In this document: piece after piece, positions 17,128 to 24,643 of the stretch
How the letters are laid out: the number at the start of each line of letters is the position of its first letter
Numbering within the stretch: position 1 is the first letter of the stretch
NCBI RefSeq assembly: GCF_000276605.1
Contig: NZ_AKJX01000221.1
Location: 1-58,646 of the forward strand
Source of the DNA: Acidovorax sp. CF316
GTDB lineage: Bacteria; Pseudomonadota; Gammaproteobacteria; Burkholderiales; Burkholderiaceae_C
Direction of reading: 5' to 3'
Length of the DNA: 58,646 nt
Position numbers and translations under genes: made by a program
Notes under the pieces: model-generated
Told to the model about the DNA's origin: nothing
What the model saw: only the letters and a program-made list of their open reading frames with translations
The model's database searches: none

Positions 17128-17164
17128 AAAAACAAAAACCCCGCCAACACAACGCTGACGGGGT
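17128..17164 (-). terminator. Terminator downstream of the Q-like gene (tR'-like)
   Basis: On the minus strand a 9-bp stem, ACCCCGTCA / TGGCGGGGT (one G-U pair), with a nine-base loop is followed by TTTTTGTTTTT. It stands between the Q-like antiterminator gene and the first late gene, exactly where lambdoid phages stop the short late leader until Q acts. Confidence 0.85.
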
Positions 17165-17195
17165 CTCGACCTATGTCGCTGCGGGGAGGCGCAAC

Positions 17196-17226
17196 AACCA
17201 CACGGTGCCTGAAATGTACAGAAAAG
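17196..17226 (-). promoter_or_regulatory. Candidate late promoter
   Basis: On the minus strand TTTTAC, a 17-base spacer and TACATT lie at the very end of the Q-like gene and about 35 bp before the terminator. Both hexamers are only fair matches to the sigma-70 consensus. The case rests mainly on position: a late promoter followed at once by a terminator is the lambdoid layout. Confidence 0.4.
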
Positions 17227-17228
17227 GT

Positions 17229-17657
17229 CTATGTAGTAAAACTCCCCCGTTTCGCTGTGATTGACGGCGCGGCCGCCTTGCGCTTGCTCTCCACCTCCAC
17301 GGCCCGCGCCTCCAGCCAGGCGTTGATCGCATGGTCCGCCTGCACCAGCTGCGCCTTGATGGTGGACTCTGCCCGCTGCATCCGCTTCGCCGTCTCCCTC
17401 ACACCCAGGTCGTTCAGGTACACGTGCAGGATCATCACGTGCAGGTGCGACCTGGTCAGCTTCAGCGCCATCACCGCCTTCTCGGTCTCCCATGCCTCCT
17501 CTTCAGACACAGGGATCGGCACATGGTTGTAGCTGCCACGCGACCACACCTCGCTCGCCAGCACCGACTTCGTCTTGAACCCCAGGCCCGCACCACGCGA
17601 TGCCCAGATGGCCCAGCACTCCAGCCGATGCTTGATGTGCTCAAGCCGTTGCGCCAT
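17229..17657 (-). CDS. Q-like late antiterminator
   Basis: The ATG at 17657 has a GGAGG box 6 bases upstream and gives a 142-residue protein, MAQRLEHIKHRLECWAIWAS. The middle resembles the DUF1133/antitermination-Q group, and the segment L-G-V-R-E-T-A-K-R-M-Q-R-A-E-S-T-I-K-A-Q-L (about 93-113) has the shape of a sigma region-4-like helix-turn-helix. It is the last gene before the late terminator and structural genes. Its expected role is to load RNA polymerase at the late promoter so it ignores the terminators found through the operon. The start overlaps the end of the gene upstream. Confidence 0.75.
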   Translation of the reverse strand: MAQRLEHIKHRLECWAIWASRGAGLGFKTKSVLASEVWSRGSYNHVPIPVSEEEAWETEKAVMALKLTRSHLHVMILHVYLNDLGVRETAKRMQRAESTIKAQLVQADHAINAWLEARAVEVESKRKAAAPSITAKRGSFTT

Positions 17658-17940
17658 CGCTGCCTCCCATGCCCTCAGGCTCCCGCATGAACGCCGCAAA
17701 CGACGCCCCCACCAGCACCGCCGTTCGCTGGTGCTCAGCCATCGGGTGCCAGTCCTCGAAGGGCGTGCCCCGCACATGCCCGGCCTCCATGGCATAGAAC
17801 CATCCCGGCTCACCCCGCAGCGCCCGCTCGATGCAGTCGCGCACATGAGCCCTGCCCCACACCACACTCTTGCCGTCCACAAAGTCCGCCGTCTGCGGCA
17901 TCGCATCCCTCATGCTGGCTGGCTTGGCCGTCGTCGTCAT
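17641..17940 (-). CDS. Phage protein of unknown function
   Basis: The ATG at 17940 gives 99 residues starting MTTTAKPASMRDAMPQTADF and ending in a Gly/Asp-rich tail. It is soluble with no recognisable domain; the core V-V-W-G-R-A-H-V-R-D-C-I-E-R-A-L is helical. It overlaps the Q-like gene by 17 bp, so the two are expressed together. One perfect 16-bp palindrome lies 15 bp before the ATG, in the position of an operator or ribosome-site hairpin. Confidence 0.65.
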   Translation of the reverse strand: MTTTAKPASMRDAMPQTADFVDGKSVVWGRAHVRDCIERALRGEPGWFYAMEAGHVRGTPFEDWHPMAEHQRTAVLVGASFAAFMREPEGMGGSDGATA

Positions 17941-17954
17941 AGCTGAATCCTGAT

Positions 17955-17970
17955 GTGCAGACGTCTGCAC
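17955..17970. repeat. 16-bp prophage palindrome, copy 4 (perfect dyad)
   Basis: GTGCAGACGTCTGCAC is a perfect palindrome, 15 bp before the start of the gene at 17940. It is identical to copy 5 at 24627. Confidence 0.85.
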
Positions 17971-18012
17971 CGTTGATGGTTGAGAGAACTGCCGGCCACC
18001 CTGCTGGCTGCT

Positions 18013-18255
18013 GGTGGACGAGGGGTGGACGCCGCAAAGCCGCGCCAATCCTTGATCCGTCCACCGGACCACCCCGACCATAGGTATGGGTTGAAGCCGC
18101 GCCCGTGCGTGCGCGCAGACACGCGCCCCCCTGCGTCTGCGCACGCTTGCGTGTGGAGTTGGGGCCATCAGGGGTGGACGGGTGGACGGATGCCGAAACC
18201 CCTTGATAAATCAACCACTTGCGCCGTCCACCCCAGGATGGACGTGGGGTGGACG
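18013..18255. repeat. Cluster of seven GGTGGACG octamers, possible replication iterons
   Basis: Exact copies lie at 18013, 18024, 18173, 18181 and 18248 on plus and at 18058-18065 and 18225-18232 on minus, with near copies around 18236. The whole interval 17941-18368 has no convincing gene. It also holds an imperfect inverted repeat (18107-18148) of GCGTGCG...CAGAC type. It sits directly after the primase-helicase gene, so an origin with iterons is plausible. Confidence 0.55.
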
Positions 18256-18368
18256 GCATGGACGGCGATGGCGACAGGACCGCCCAGGCGCGCAGACGCG
18301 TGCACCGGGCGGGGCGTGACCAGATCGCGGGGCGCCCATAGCGCACCTTGGCGGTGGTGGTGGATATC

Positions 18369-20942
18369 TCAGAAGGGGATCGGACCATCGTCGTCACCTT
18401 CATGCGAGAAAGGGCCAGGAGGCAGGCGCATAGCGCCTGGCGGGCCCTGGTCAATGGGTGATGGGGCAATACCCGGGGGATCGGCTTTGGCGGCCTCCAT
18501 GGCCGCGGCTACCGCCTCTTGGTCCAGCTTGAGCCGCTTGAATCCGCGCCGACGTGCCCCGTTGGATTCACGATGCCGCTCAAAGCCCAGGCCCTTCATG
18601 GCCCGGCCCATGCGGCCATCCATGTTGCCGTTGGCATCGATGCGGTCAGCCTTGATGCCCATGGCCTCATACAGCTCAGTGGTGGCAAAGAACTCACGCG
18701 TGGCCCCTGCAGGCACGCCCATCTTCTTGGCCGTGGGCGCGTTCACATACTCGTGCAGCATGTCCTCCCAACTATCCGTATGCTTGAACTGCTCATGCTC
18801 CGGGAAGACCAGCGCCTTTTCCTCCTCCCGCGTGGGCCAATACTGCTCACCCCGATCCAGCCGAGCCATCGCTTCGGCCAGCAGCTGGGGCAGCATCTCC
18901 TTCAGCCGCTCCAGAAACACCTCGAACACCTCCAGAGGCCAGAAGCGCCGGTCACCCGTCGCATCCTTCAGGAAGGTCTCCGCATTCGTCGTGCCCACGT
19001 TCACAAAGTGCCGGGGCGCCTTCACCATCTGCGCCCCATAGGGCGGCCGGTACAGGTCGTCCTGCACACTGAGGTACTGCTTGATGGAAGTGCTCTCCGC
19101 CTTGTTCAGTGACTCGAGCTCAGCCGATTCAACGATCCAGGCCAGCTGCTGCGCCATCAGCGAATCCTTCTCACCCACCTTCGTGCCGTTGTCGGTGAAG
19201 AACGGGCCCGCGATCGCGCGGAACAGGGTGGACTTCGCCAGCCCCTGCTCCCCCTTGATGATCAGCATGTAGTCGAACTTGCAGCCCGGCCGAATGGCCC
19301 GGTTCACCAGGCCCATGAAGAAGCACCGCCCAATCAGGCGCGTGTACTTCAGAAACCGCTCCGCCTCAGCCGGGTCCTTGCGCTCACCCAGCCGGTACAC
19401 CGTAGACAGCCATGTCTCCAGCCTGGGCACGTCGTCCCAGGCCTCGGCCTCGATCAGGTCTACCACCGGGTTGAACCGGCTCGACCTGGCCGCCATCAGA
19501 ACCCCATCGCGCAGGGTGCCCTTGGCCTTCACGCCCAACCGATGCTCCCGCAGCAGGTACTCGCCCAGCATCAAATCGTCTTCATCGTTCCACTCGCCGG
19601 GCGGGTGCCCCCAGGGTGTGGTCCGGCTGCGCTCGATCAGGCGGGTGAAGTCATTGAACTTGGCCATCCCCTTCAGCGTGGGGTCCAGCTGCAGGGCATA
19701 CATCACGTTCTCGCGGCAGTCCATGGGCCGCCCGCGGTGCATCACCAGCCGGTTGTACAGCTCGACCAGGCCGCCATCGGCATCGTCGTCACCACCGTCG
19801 CTGTCGTCCCCGCCGCGCCGGCGCTTCTTGGGCGGCTTGCCATCACCACCGCCCCCAGCTTCCGCCGCAGCGGCATCGCCGGCAGGCGCAGGCGCATCTG
19901 CCGCCTCCTGCCCCCCAGCGGCAGCACCCTTGTTCGCATTTTTTTTCTTGGGCGGGTCCAGCGTGATGCCCATGGCCTGGGCCAGCCACCGCAGCGCCTC
20001 GCCCGGCTTGCCCACGCCCGGGCCCCACTCCATCACCACGTCCACGGGCGTGCGCTTGCCCTGGCGTGCGTCGCCCATGTCGGCCACGCCCCAATCCACG
20101 ATGCCCTCGGGCTTGATGGAAAGGTCCTCCTGCAGGTCACGCCCCAGCGCCTTGGGCGTCAGGCGATAGCCCTGCCCACTCTTCACCTCGCGCCCGCCGA
20201 ACAGCGCAGGCACCCACACGTGCAGCGCACGCATCGCCTCACCGTTCACGTACGCAAAATCATCCCGCCCGTCTCGCTCGCCGACAGCAGTGCTGCGCTG
20301 GGCCGCGGGGGCCGGTGCGGGGGGGTTGTACTTCTTCTTCGCCTCCTCGATGGTCACGTGCATCCGCCGCACCGCTGCATCGTCGGCCTGCACCACATCC
20401 AAGGGCGTGCCCTCCATGTGGTGCCCCGTCACCGTGAAGTATTGCTTCTCGCAAAACATCTCCACGCCGATATCGTTGCTCTTGGCCGTCTGCGTCTTGC
20501 CCAGCAGGTAGATGTGCAGGCCCCGGCCCGAGGGCGAGAACTCGGTGAACGAGTGGAACGCCTGCACGATCTTGGCCGCCCGCTCGCTGAGCACCCCTGT
20601 CTCCAGGTCCCGGCACTTGTCCAGGTCAATGCCGATCAGCCCGTCATCGGGCAAAAAGCCAAAGCCCACCCCCGTCCAGGCGCTGGCCGTGCCCGCCGCC
20701 TTCTCGAAGGCCCGGCGCGCCAAGGGCAGCGTGGCCAGGCGGCTGCGGTCCCGGTCGCTCCCCTGGTCCCCCGTGCGCCGCCCGCCCGCCACGTAATACG
20801 GCACCTTCAGCCAGGCGCTGCGCTTCACATCCCATTCGTACTTCCACAGTACCCACTGCTGGCGGTCCGCCAGGGCTGCGGGAATGGTCTTCCACACCGG
20901 CGCCAGTGCGGCCGGTGGTGTTGGTTGATCGCTGGATTGCAT
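18369..20942 (-). CDS. Phage replication protein: primase-polymerase plus VapE-type helicase
   Basis: I choose the ATG at 20942 (MQSSDQPTPPAALAPVWKTI, 857 residues); a GTG at 20966 would overlap the preceding gene. The N-terminus resembles phage bifunctional primase-polymerases, with D106-L-D108 in G-I-D-L-D-K-C and F-S-P-S-G-R-G-L-H-I near 150. A disordered, charged linker (about 325-385) joins it to a helicase of the virulence-associated-E type with a P-loop G-E-Q-G-L-A-K-S-T (564-572) and R-R-F-W-P near 665. It should prime and unwind at the phage origin. It is the last gene of the leftward early operon. Confidence 0.88.
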   Translation of the reverse strand: MQSSDQPTPPAALAPVWKTIPAALADRQQWVLWKYEWDVKRSAWLKVPYYVAGGRRTGDQGSDRDRSRLATLPLARRAFEKAAGTASAWTGVGFGFLPDDGLIGIDLDKCRDLETGVLSERAAKIVQAFHSFTEFSPSGRGLHIYLLGKTQTAKSNDIGVEMFCEKQYFTVTGHHMEGTPLDVVQADDAAVRRMHVTIEEAKKKYNPPAPAPAAQRSTAVGERDGRDDFAYVNGEAMRALHVWVPALFGGREVKSGQGYRLTPKALGRDLQEDLSIKPEGIVDWGVADMGDARQGKRTPVDVVMEWGPGVGKPGEALRWLAQAMGITLDPPKKKNANKGAAAGGQEAADAPAPAGDAAAAEAGGGGDGKPPKKRRRGGDDSDGGDDDADGGLVELYNRLVMHRGRPMDCRENVMYALQLDPTLKGMAKFNDFTRLIERSRTTPWGHPPGEWNDEDDLMLGEYLLREHRLGVKAKGTLRDGVLMAARSSRFNPVVDLIEAEAWDDVPRLETWLSTVYRLGERKDPAEAERFLKYTRLIGRCFFMGLVNRAIRPGCKFDYMLIIKGEQGLAKSTLFRAIAGPFFTDNGTKVGEKDSLMAQQLAWIVESAELESLNKAESTSIKQYLSVQDDLYRPPYGAQMVKAPRHFVNVGTTNAETFLKDATGDRRFWPLEVFEVFLERLKEMLPQLLAEAMARLDRGEQYWPTREEEKALVFPEHEQFKHTDSWEDMLHEYVNAPTAKKMGVPAGATREFFATTELYEAMGIKADRIDANGNMDGRMGRAMKGLGFERHRESNGARRRGFKRLKLDQEAVAAAMEAAKADPPGIAPSPIDQGPPGAMRLPPGPFSHEGDDDGPIPF

Positions 20943-20953
20943 CGCTGCTGGGC

Positions 20954-21247
20954 CTATCCCTTCCACGCCAGCAGCGCATGTCCCAGGGCAGCAGCACCAG
21001 GGGCTGCAGGCGGCACCATAGCCGCTGGCACATACTCCAGCACCTTGCGGTTGCGGTAGTCCACCTCACGCTCCTGCAGCGGCGCAATCTGCCCCGCCCG
21101 GCGCATGGCCGCCACCGTATTGCGCGCGGCCTGCTGCCCCACGCACGCCCCGTGCGCCATCTCCCGCAGGGTCACCCCCCGCGTGGGCGTAGCCAACCGC
21201 TGGCAGGCCGAAAACAAGGCCTGCCGCACCTCCCCGGCCGGCCTCAA
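20954..21247 (-). CDS. Small winged-helix-like phage protein
   Basis: The frame is open further upstream, but that part lies inside the CII-like gene. The TTG at 21247, overlapping the CII stop as TTGA, gives 97 residues. The centre, G-V-T-L-R-E-M-A...Q-A-A-R-N-T-V-A-A-M-R-R-A-G-Q-I, fits a helix-turn-helix, followed by a two-strand wing-like stretch V-D-Y-R-N-R-K-V-L-E-Y. It may regulate or assist replication. The start is uncertain; a GTG six codons on is possible. Confidence 0.6.
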   Translation of the reverse strand: MRPAGEVRQALFSACQRLATPTRGVTLREMAHGACVGQQAARNTVAAMRRAGQIAPLQEREVDYRNRKVLEYVPAAMVPPAAPGAAALGHALLAWKG

Positions 21248-21717
21248 GCTACACCGCCCGCTTCGCTCGCTGGCTTGCCCTGCGCATTGCGCGCCCGGGC
21301 CGCGGCCAGCAGGTTCGTCACCCCGCTCACCAGGTGGCCGCACTCCTTCGCAATGCGGTCGTACTCGTTATCGCTGATGGTGCCGTCCGCCAGGCTGCTG
21401 GTCATCTCGCGCACCAGCTCGCCACTCTCGCGCAGCACCTCGCCCAAGGTCTTCAGGCAGTCATCGCTCTCACCGGCCAGCACCTCGGGCATCGGCAGCA
21501 CCATGCGTCCGCACTGAGCCGCATAGGCCTCGAGGATGCGATAGTCCTTCGTGAAGACGGTCAGCTTCACAGCCGTCTTCAGGCCCAGCTTCGCCGTGCC
21601 AATTTCAGCCACCTCATGGTTGAGCGTGGTGGGGTTCTTCTCCACACGCGGGCCCAGACTCTCCGCACCGCCCGGGTAGTCGTGCACCACGTTGTACGCA
21701 GCGTCAATCACGTTCAT
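21244..21717 (-). CDS. CII-family phage regulatory protein
   Basis: The 157-residue protein begins MNVIDAAYNVVHDYPGGAES, which matches the phage_CP76/CII-type family closely: a predicted HTH covering G-G-A-E-S-L-G-P-R-V-E-K-N-P-T-T-L-N-H-E-V, then a long helical C-terminus. Such proteins activate lysogeny or replication promoters. In gene order it follows Cro-like and precedes the replication genes, as CII does in lambda. A single gene on the opposite strand (21995-22501) is inserted between Cro and this gene. Confidence 0.82.
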   Translation of the reverse strand: MNVIDAAYNVVHDYPGGAESLGPRVEKNPTTLNHEVAEIGTAKLGLKTAVKLTVFTKDYRILEAYAAQCGRMVLPMPEVLAGESDDCLKTLGEVLRESGELVREMTSSLADGTISDNEYDRIAKECGHLVSGVTNLLAAARARNAQGKPASEAGGVA

Positions 21718-21994
21718 CTCACAACCCCTCGTTTTACTGTTACAGACACAACCGGGTCACCCCGCCACACTGCGGCCGTGACCAAAACACAAAGAAAAAA
21801 CCGCTCAGCCCACCCGCCACGCAACAGCGCCGCGCCTGCCCGCGCGGGCAGTGCCTTGACTCAACGGGGGCAACTTGTAAAACCCGACCACGTGGCAGAC
21901 TCGCTGCGGGCTGAGCGGCAAAGAATGAGTGGCGTCCGCCCACTTCCGGCCTACGATGGGAGCTCTCACGCAACCATCACCAGAAGGGTCGGAC

Positions 21995-22501
21995 ATGGAA
22001 AACATCACGGCTTCAGTCGCACTGGCAACGCAAACACTTCTGACGAAGCTCATCGTCGAGATGAGAAAAAGCGGCGCGCTGACGGACAGCCAAATCGACT
22101 CTGCGATCACTGCGGGTCGCAAGGTATTGGAATCAGACGGCGACGAGATCGGCATTCGCGCAGGGCTGTATCTAGAAAGCCTGCACGAGGACCTGCAACC
22201 CGATGCAGTCGAAGCGCAGGAGGCAGCAAAGCCAGTGGACCAAGTCGGGCGCGCTCTAACAAGCTTGTCCAGTTGGGCGGAAAGGCTCGAAGGGCAGGCG
22301 TATGCAGATCGCGTCATACAGGACGCCCTAGTTGTGACAGTGCTTCAAAGCGCCCCCCAATTGAGAGAGGCGCTGATCCGCAATTTGCAGATTCGCTACG
22401 ATCACATGCCCTCCGGCATGCGAGGCGACCCGCTGAAATGGTTCCAGCGTCGAATGGAGGAGATGCGGAAAGTGATCGACTCGCAGGCGCCAAAGCCATA
22501 G
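21995..22501 (+). CDS. Unrecognised soluble protein, antisense insertion in the early operon
   Basis: The ATG at 21995 has an AGAAGGG box 7 bases upstream and gives 168 residues, MENITASVALATQTLLTKLI. It is almost wholly helical, with K-S-G-A-L-T-D-S-Q-I-D-S-A-I and a C-terminal W-F-Q-R-R-M-E-E-M-R-K. There is no signal peptide or membrane segment. Base composition is less GC-rich than its neighbours. It points rightward while cro and cII around it are read leftward, so it is probably expressed from its own promoter in the lysogen. I do not recognise it. Confidence 0.7.
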   Translation: MENITASVALATQTLLTKLIVEMRKSGALTDSQIDSAITAGRKVLESDGDEIGIRAGLYLESLHEDLQPDAVEAQEAAKPVDQVGRALTSLSSWAERLEGQAYADRVIQDALVVTVLQSAPQLREALIRNLQIRYDHMPSGMRGDPLKWFQRRMEEMRKVIDSQAPKP

Positions 22502-22530
22502 CCGTCGTCGCGCCCGGCACTGGCCGGGCC

Positions 22531-22749
22531 TTACGCATGGGCCACCCCCTGCGCTTGCTGCGCGCGGCCATCAGTAGAGGACTCAGGCAAATTCAAGAAC
22601 AGCGAGGGGTGCTTGACCTTTACGGCAGGCGGGATTCCCCGCTTCTTCCAGTTCTGCACGCGCTGCGCCGCCCCCTCATCGGGAAAGCCCAAAAGTTTGG
22701 CCAGCTTGGTGGGCCCGCCGTGAAGTGCGATGAGTTCTGCATCAGTCAT
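22531..22749 (-). CDS. Cro-like repressor
   Basis: The 72-residue protein starts MTDAELIALHGGPTKLAKLL and contains a helix-turn-helix in G-G-P-T-K-L-A-K-L-L-G-F-P-D-E-G-A-A-Q-R-V-Q-N-W, the Cro/YdaS-like layout. It is the first gene of the leftward early operon; its start is 8 bp from the -10 box of the early promoter at 22757-22785. By analogy it turns down the lysogenic repressor after induction and binds the same operators. Confidence 0.8.
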   Translation of the reverse strand: MTDAELIALHGGPTKLAKLLGFPDEGAAQRVQNWKKRGIPPAVKVKHPSLFLNLPESSTDGRAQQAQGVAHA

Positions 22750-22756
22750 CCCGTCA

Positions 22757-22785
22757 ATTAAACATGATGTTTAGTAAACAGTCAA
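22757..22785 (-). promoter_or_regulatory. Leftward early promoter with operator dyad
   Basis: On the minus strand TTGACT, a 17-base spacer and TTTAAT form a near-consensus sigma-70 promoter pointing into cro. The spacer and -10 box contain the dyad TAAACATGATGTTTA (22759-22773), and a shorter dyad GTTTAGTAAAC (22769-22779) abuts it. Repressor binding here would block the promoter directly. The same promoter recurs in mirror image at 24341-24369. Confidence 0.88.
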
Positions 22786-22832
22786 ACACGACGTGTAGCA
22801 ACAACTTGTTTAGTTCGCAAAGAATCCTTTGC

Positions 22833-23546
22833 ATGAATGACCGAGCCAGACACGACAGCCTGCAACGACTGCTGACCGCCGCCGAAAAAACTGGGATCAA
22901 GGGACCCTCTGCCCTTGCAAAGGCTTTGAACGAGTCGGACCAGACAATCACGAACTGGGGACGCCGAGGCGTGTCGAAGTCCGGAGCAATGAACGCGGAA
23001 AGGCTTCTGGGCGTTTCGTCCAACTGGGTCATCAGCGGGGAAGGCGCTGCCGTCATCGGCGAACCATCTCCACGCTTGCCAACGCCCCCACCCGGCCCTA
23101 TTCCTGCGCCTGGTGAACAGGTTGTGCATGTGCCCCTGCTGGCCAATGCAGGGGTCATGGGTGATGGCGCCGACGTGCTTCACGACGATGTCGTGATCGG
23201 CTACATCTCACTTTCTCGGGAGTGGGTCACTCGACGACTCAAGATCACCCGCCACGAAGACCTTCGCTTCATCCATGGGTATGGCGATAGCATGTCGGAC
23301 ACCTTCGAGGACGGCGACATCCTCCTTGTGAACTCAGGTGCTCGCGACCCATCGCAGGCAGATGGGGTCTACGTGCTCGAGGCGGGCCATCGGGTGTTTA
23401 TCAAGCGCGTGACAGAGCGCTTTGACGGCAGTTTCGAAGTGAGCAGTGACAACCCCAAGGTGAAGATGGTCGACATCCTGGATGGGAATAGCCAGATCGA
23501 AGTACGCGGCAGGGTCGTATGGGTGTGGAAAGGCAAAAAGCTGTGA
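22833..23546 (+). CDS. Lysogeny repressor, S24/LexA-like
   Basis: I start at the ATG at 22833 (MNDRARHDSLQRLLTAAEKT, 237 residues); starts further upstream would run through the operators. An N-terminal HTH (about 22-50, S-A-L-A-K-A-L-N-E-S-D-Q-T-I-T-N-W) is followed by a Pro-rich hinge and an S24 peptidase domain with a likely self-cleavage bond at Ala106-Gly107, Ser153 in Y-G-D-S-M and Lys191 in F-I-K-R-V. It should hold both outward early promoters off and be inactivated during SOS. The stop overlaps the start of the next gene. Confidence 0.92.
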   Translation: MNDRARHDSLQRLLTAAEKTGIKGPSALAKALNESDQTITNWGRRGVSKSGAMNAERLLGVSSNWVISGEGAAVIGEPSPRLPTPPPGPIPAPGEQVVHVPLLANAGVMGDGADVLHDDVVIGYISLSREWVTRRLKITRHEDLRFIHGYGDSMSDTFEDGDILLVNSGARDPSQADGVYVLEAGHRVFIKRVTERFDGSFEVSSDNPKVKMVDILDGNSQIEVRGRVVWVWKGKKL

Positions 23547-23854
23547 GACTTGGCGCGGCCTGGCTCGCAGCCGCGCTGCTACTCACCACCGGTGCTGAAG
23601 CTCGAATTCCAAGAGACCGCAGCCAGGTTCGTGCATTTCGCGCCGAACACCCTTGCCCTACCACCGGCGCCATTCGCGGTGCATGTCCCGGGCACCAAGT
23701 TGATCACATCGTCCCGCTATGCGCTGGCGGGCGTGACCATCCAGAAAACATGCAGTGGATTGCCGAAGGCGACCACCGCTGGAAAACCTTTGTCGACGTC
23801 CGAGAATGCCGAAAGCAAAGGCGCTCGCGCGCTCACGAGTCTCCCACCCCTTAG
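23543..23854 (+). CDS. Exported HNH endonuclease, coupled to the repressor
   Basis: A GTG at 23543 overlaps the repressor stop (GTGA) and gives 103 residues with a clean signal peptide (MRLGAAWLAAALLLTTGAEA). The mature part holds R-A-F-R-A-E-H-P-C-P-T-T-G and an HNH core, G-H-Q-V-D-H-I-V-P-L-C-A-G-G...N-M-Q-W, with two likely disulphide or metal Cys. The upstream ATG at 23519 would bury the signal peptide. Similar exported HNH proteins occur in Burkholderiales. Being coupled to the repressor, it should be made in the lysogen. A periplasmic or secreted DNase role is inferred. Confidence 0.82.
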   Translation: MRLGAAWLAAALLLTTGAEARIPRDRSQVRAFRAEHPCPTTGAIRGACPGHQVDHIVPLCAGGRDHPENMQWIAEGDHRWKTFVDVRECRKQRRSRAHESPTP

Positions 23855-24276
23855 CCGTGGTTCCACCACGCCCCCACGCGGGCCCCAACGTAAAGGAGCC
23901 CGCCGACTACGAGCAGCCCGACTGTTCGGCCCTGCCCTCCTCCAATGCCAGCCACGCATGAGACCGGCGCCAGCAGGATGAGGACCACACCCATGGCCTG
24001 AACTGCCTTGTAGCGCTTCGCGGTCTGCTGAGTCGTCACAACATCGTCAGCGATATGCATGGGTCCTGCTGCGCCCTGCGGATGGCCGGAAGGTGCGTTG
24101 TCTGCCGCCCCCTGCCTCAGCCCTTCCCCGCCAGCTCGAGCACGGATGTAAGCAGCCTTGGCACGCGCCTCATCGCCATTTGAGTCGGCATAACAACGGG
24201 CCCACAGCCCCTTATCCCGGAGTTCTGGCGACTCAGCTTCTTCCAAAGCGATCGCCCAAACATCGCGGTTGTCCAT
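23851..24276 (-). CDS. Membrane protein with N-terminal helical domain
   Basis: The 141-residue protein (MDNRDVWAIALEEAESPELR) starts with a soluble helical domain containing W-A-I-A-L-E-E-A...G-L-W-A-R-C-Y-A-D-S-N-G-D-E-A-R-A-K-A-A-Y, a pattern found in many Burkholderiales membrane proteins, and ends with two membrane helices (about 94-112 and 116-133). A strong GGAGG box precedes the ATG. Its 3' end overlaps that of the HNH gene, so the two genes converge. It diverges from the early operator at 24353 and may be a lysogen-expressed exclusion protein; that is a guess. Confidence 0.75.
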   Translation of the reverse strand: MDNRDVWAIALEEAESPELRDKGLWARCYADSNGDEARAKAAYIRARAGGEGLRQGAADNAPSGHPQGAAGPMHIADDVVTTQQTAKRYKAVQAMGVVLILLAPVSCVAGIGGGQGRTVGLLVVGGLLYVGARVGAWWNHG

Positions 24277-24329
24277 GTTGCCTCCGAGTTGAAAACAGGT
24301 TGATCACCAAATGTAAATCACAGCCCACT

Positions 24330-24369
24330 AAACAGAGTGTTTGACGATTTACTAAACATCATGTTTAAT
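24330..24369 (+). promoter_or_regulatory. Rightward early promoter with two operator dyads
   Basis: TTGACG (24341), a 17-base spacer and TTTAAT (24364) form a near-consensus promoter aimed at the early operon beginning at 24408. The dyad TAAACATCATGTTTA (24353-24367) covers spacer and -10, and a second dyad AAACAGAGTGTTT (24330-24342) covers the -35. Over about 33 bp the sequence is an inverted near-copy of the cro promoter. Confidence 0.88.
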
Positions 24370-24407
24370 TCGCTCCGCTGCGCCACTTCTGGTGCACAGG
24401 AGTACAC

Positions 24408-24605
24408 ATGCATATCACCCCCGCGCGCAGCTACCGCGCCACCCTGGTGCCCGCAGGCACCGCCTCCGACGAGGTAGACACCCTCGACGCCCTGGGCCAA
24501 CTGCCCACCATCCAGCTCAAGAGCAGCAGCTGCGAAGCAGCCGAGCAGCTGGCACACCACACCTCCGGCCTGGCCGTGCTCTGCGTCGAGCGCGTGGAGG
24601 TCTGA
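24408..24605 (+). CDS. Small early phage protein
   Basis: The first gene after the rightward early promoter encodes 65 residues, MHITPARSYRATLVPAGTAS, with a GGAG box 6 bases before the ATG. It has a beta-strand-like start and an Ala/Glu helix in the middle; no motif is recognisable. The position matches small host-takeover or regulatory proteins that head early phage operons. Confidence 0.65.
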   Translation: MHITPARSYRATLVPAGTASDEVDTLDALGQLPTIQLKSSSCEAAEQLAHHTSGLAVLCVERVEV

Positions 24606-24626
24606 ACATGGGCGCGGCATTCGCCC

Positions 24627-24642
24627 GTGCAGACGTCTGCAC
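24627..24642. repeat. 16-bp prophage palindrome, copy 5 (perfect dyad)
   Basis: GTGCAGACGTCTGCAC, identical to copy 4, lies between the first early gene (stop 24605) and the stop of the opposing gene at 24644. Confidence 0.85.
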
Positions 24643-24643
24643 A

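Noticed and set aside
22764..22832. Longer repressor starting at the ATG at 22764
   Set aside because: The extension translates the promoter/operator dyads themselves; the start at 22833 leaves the operators untranslated.
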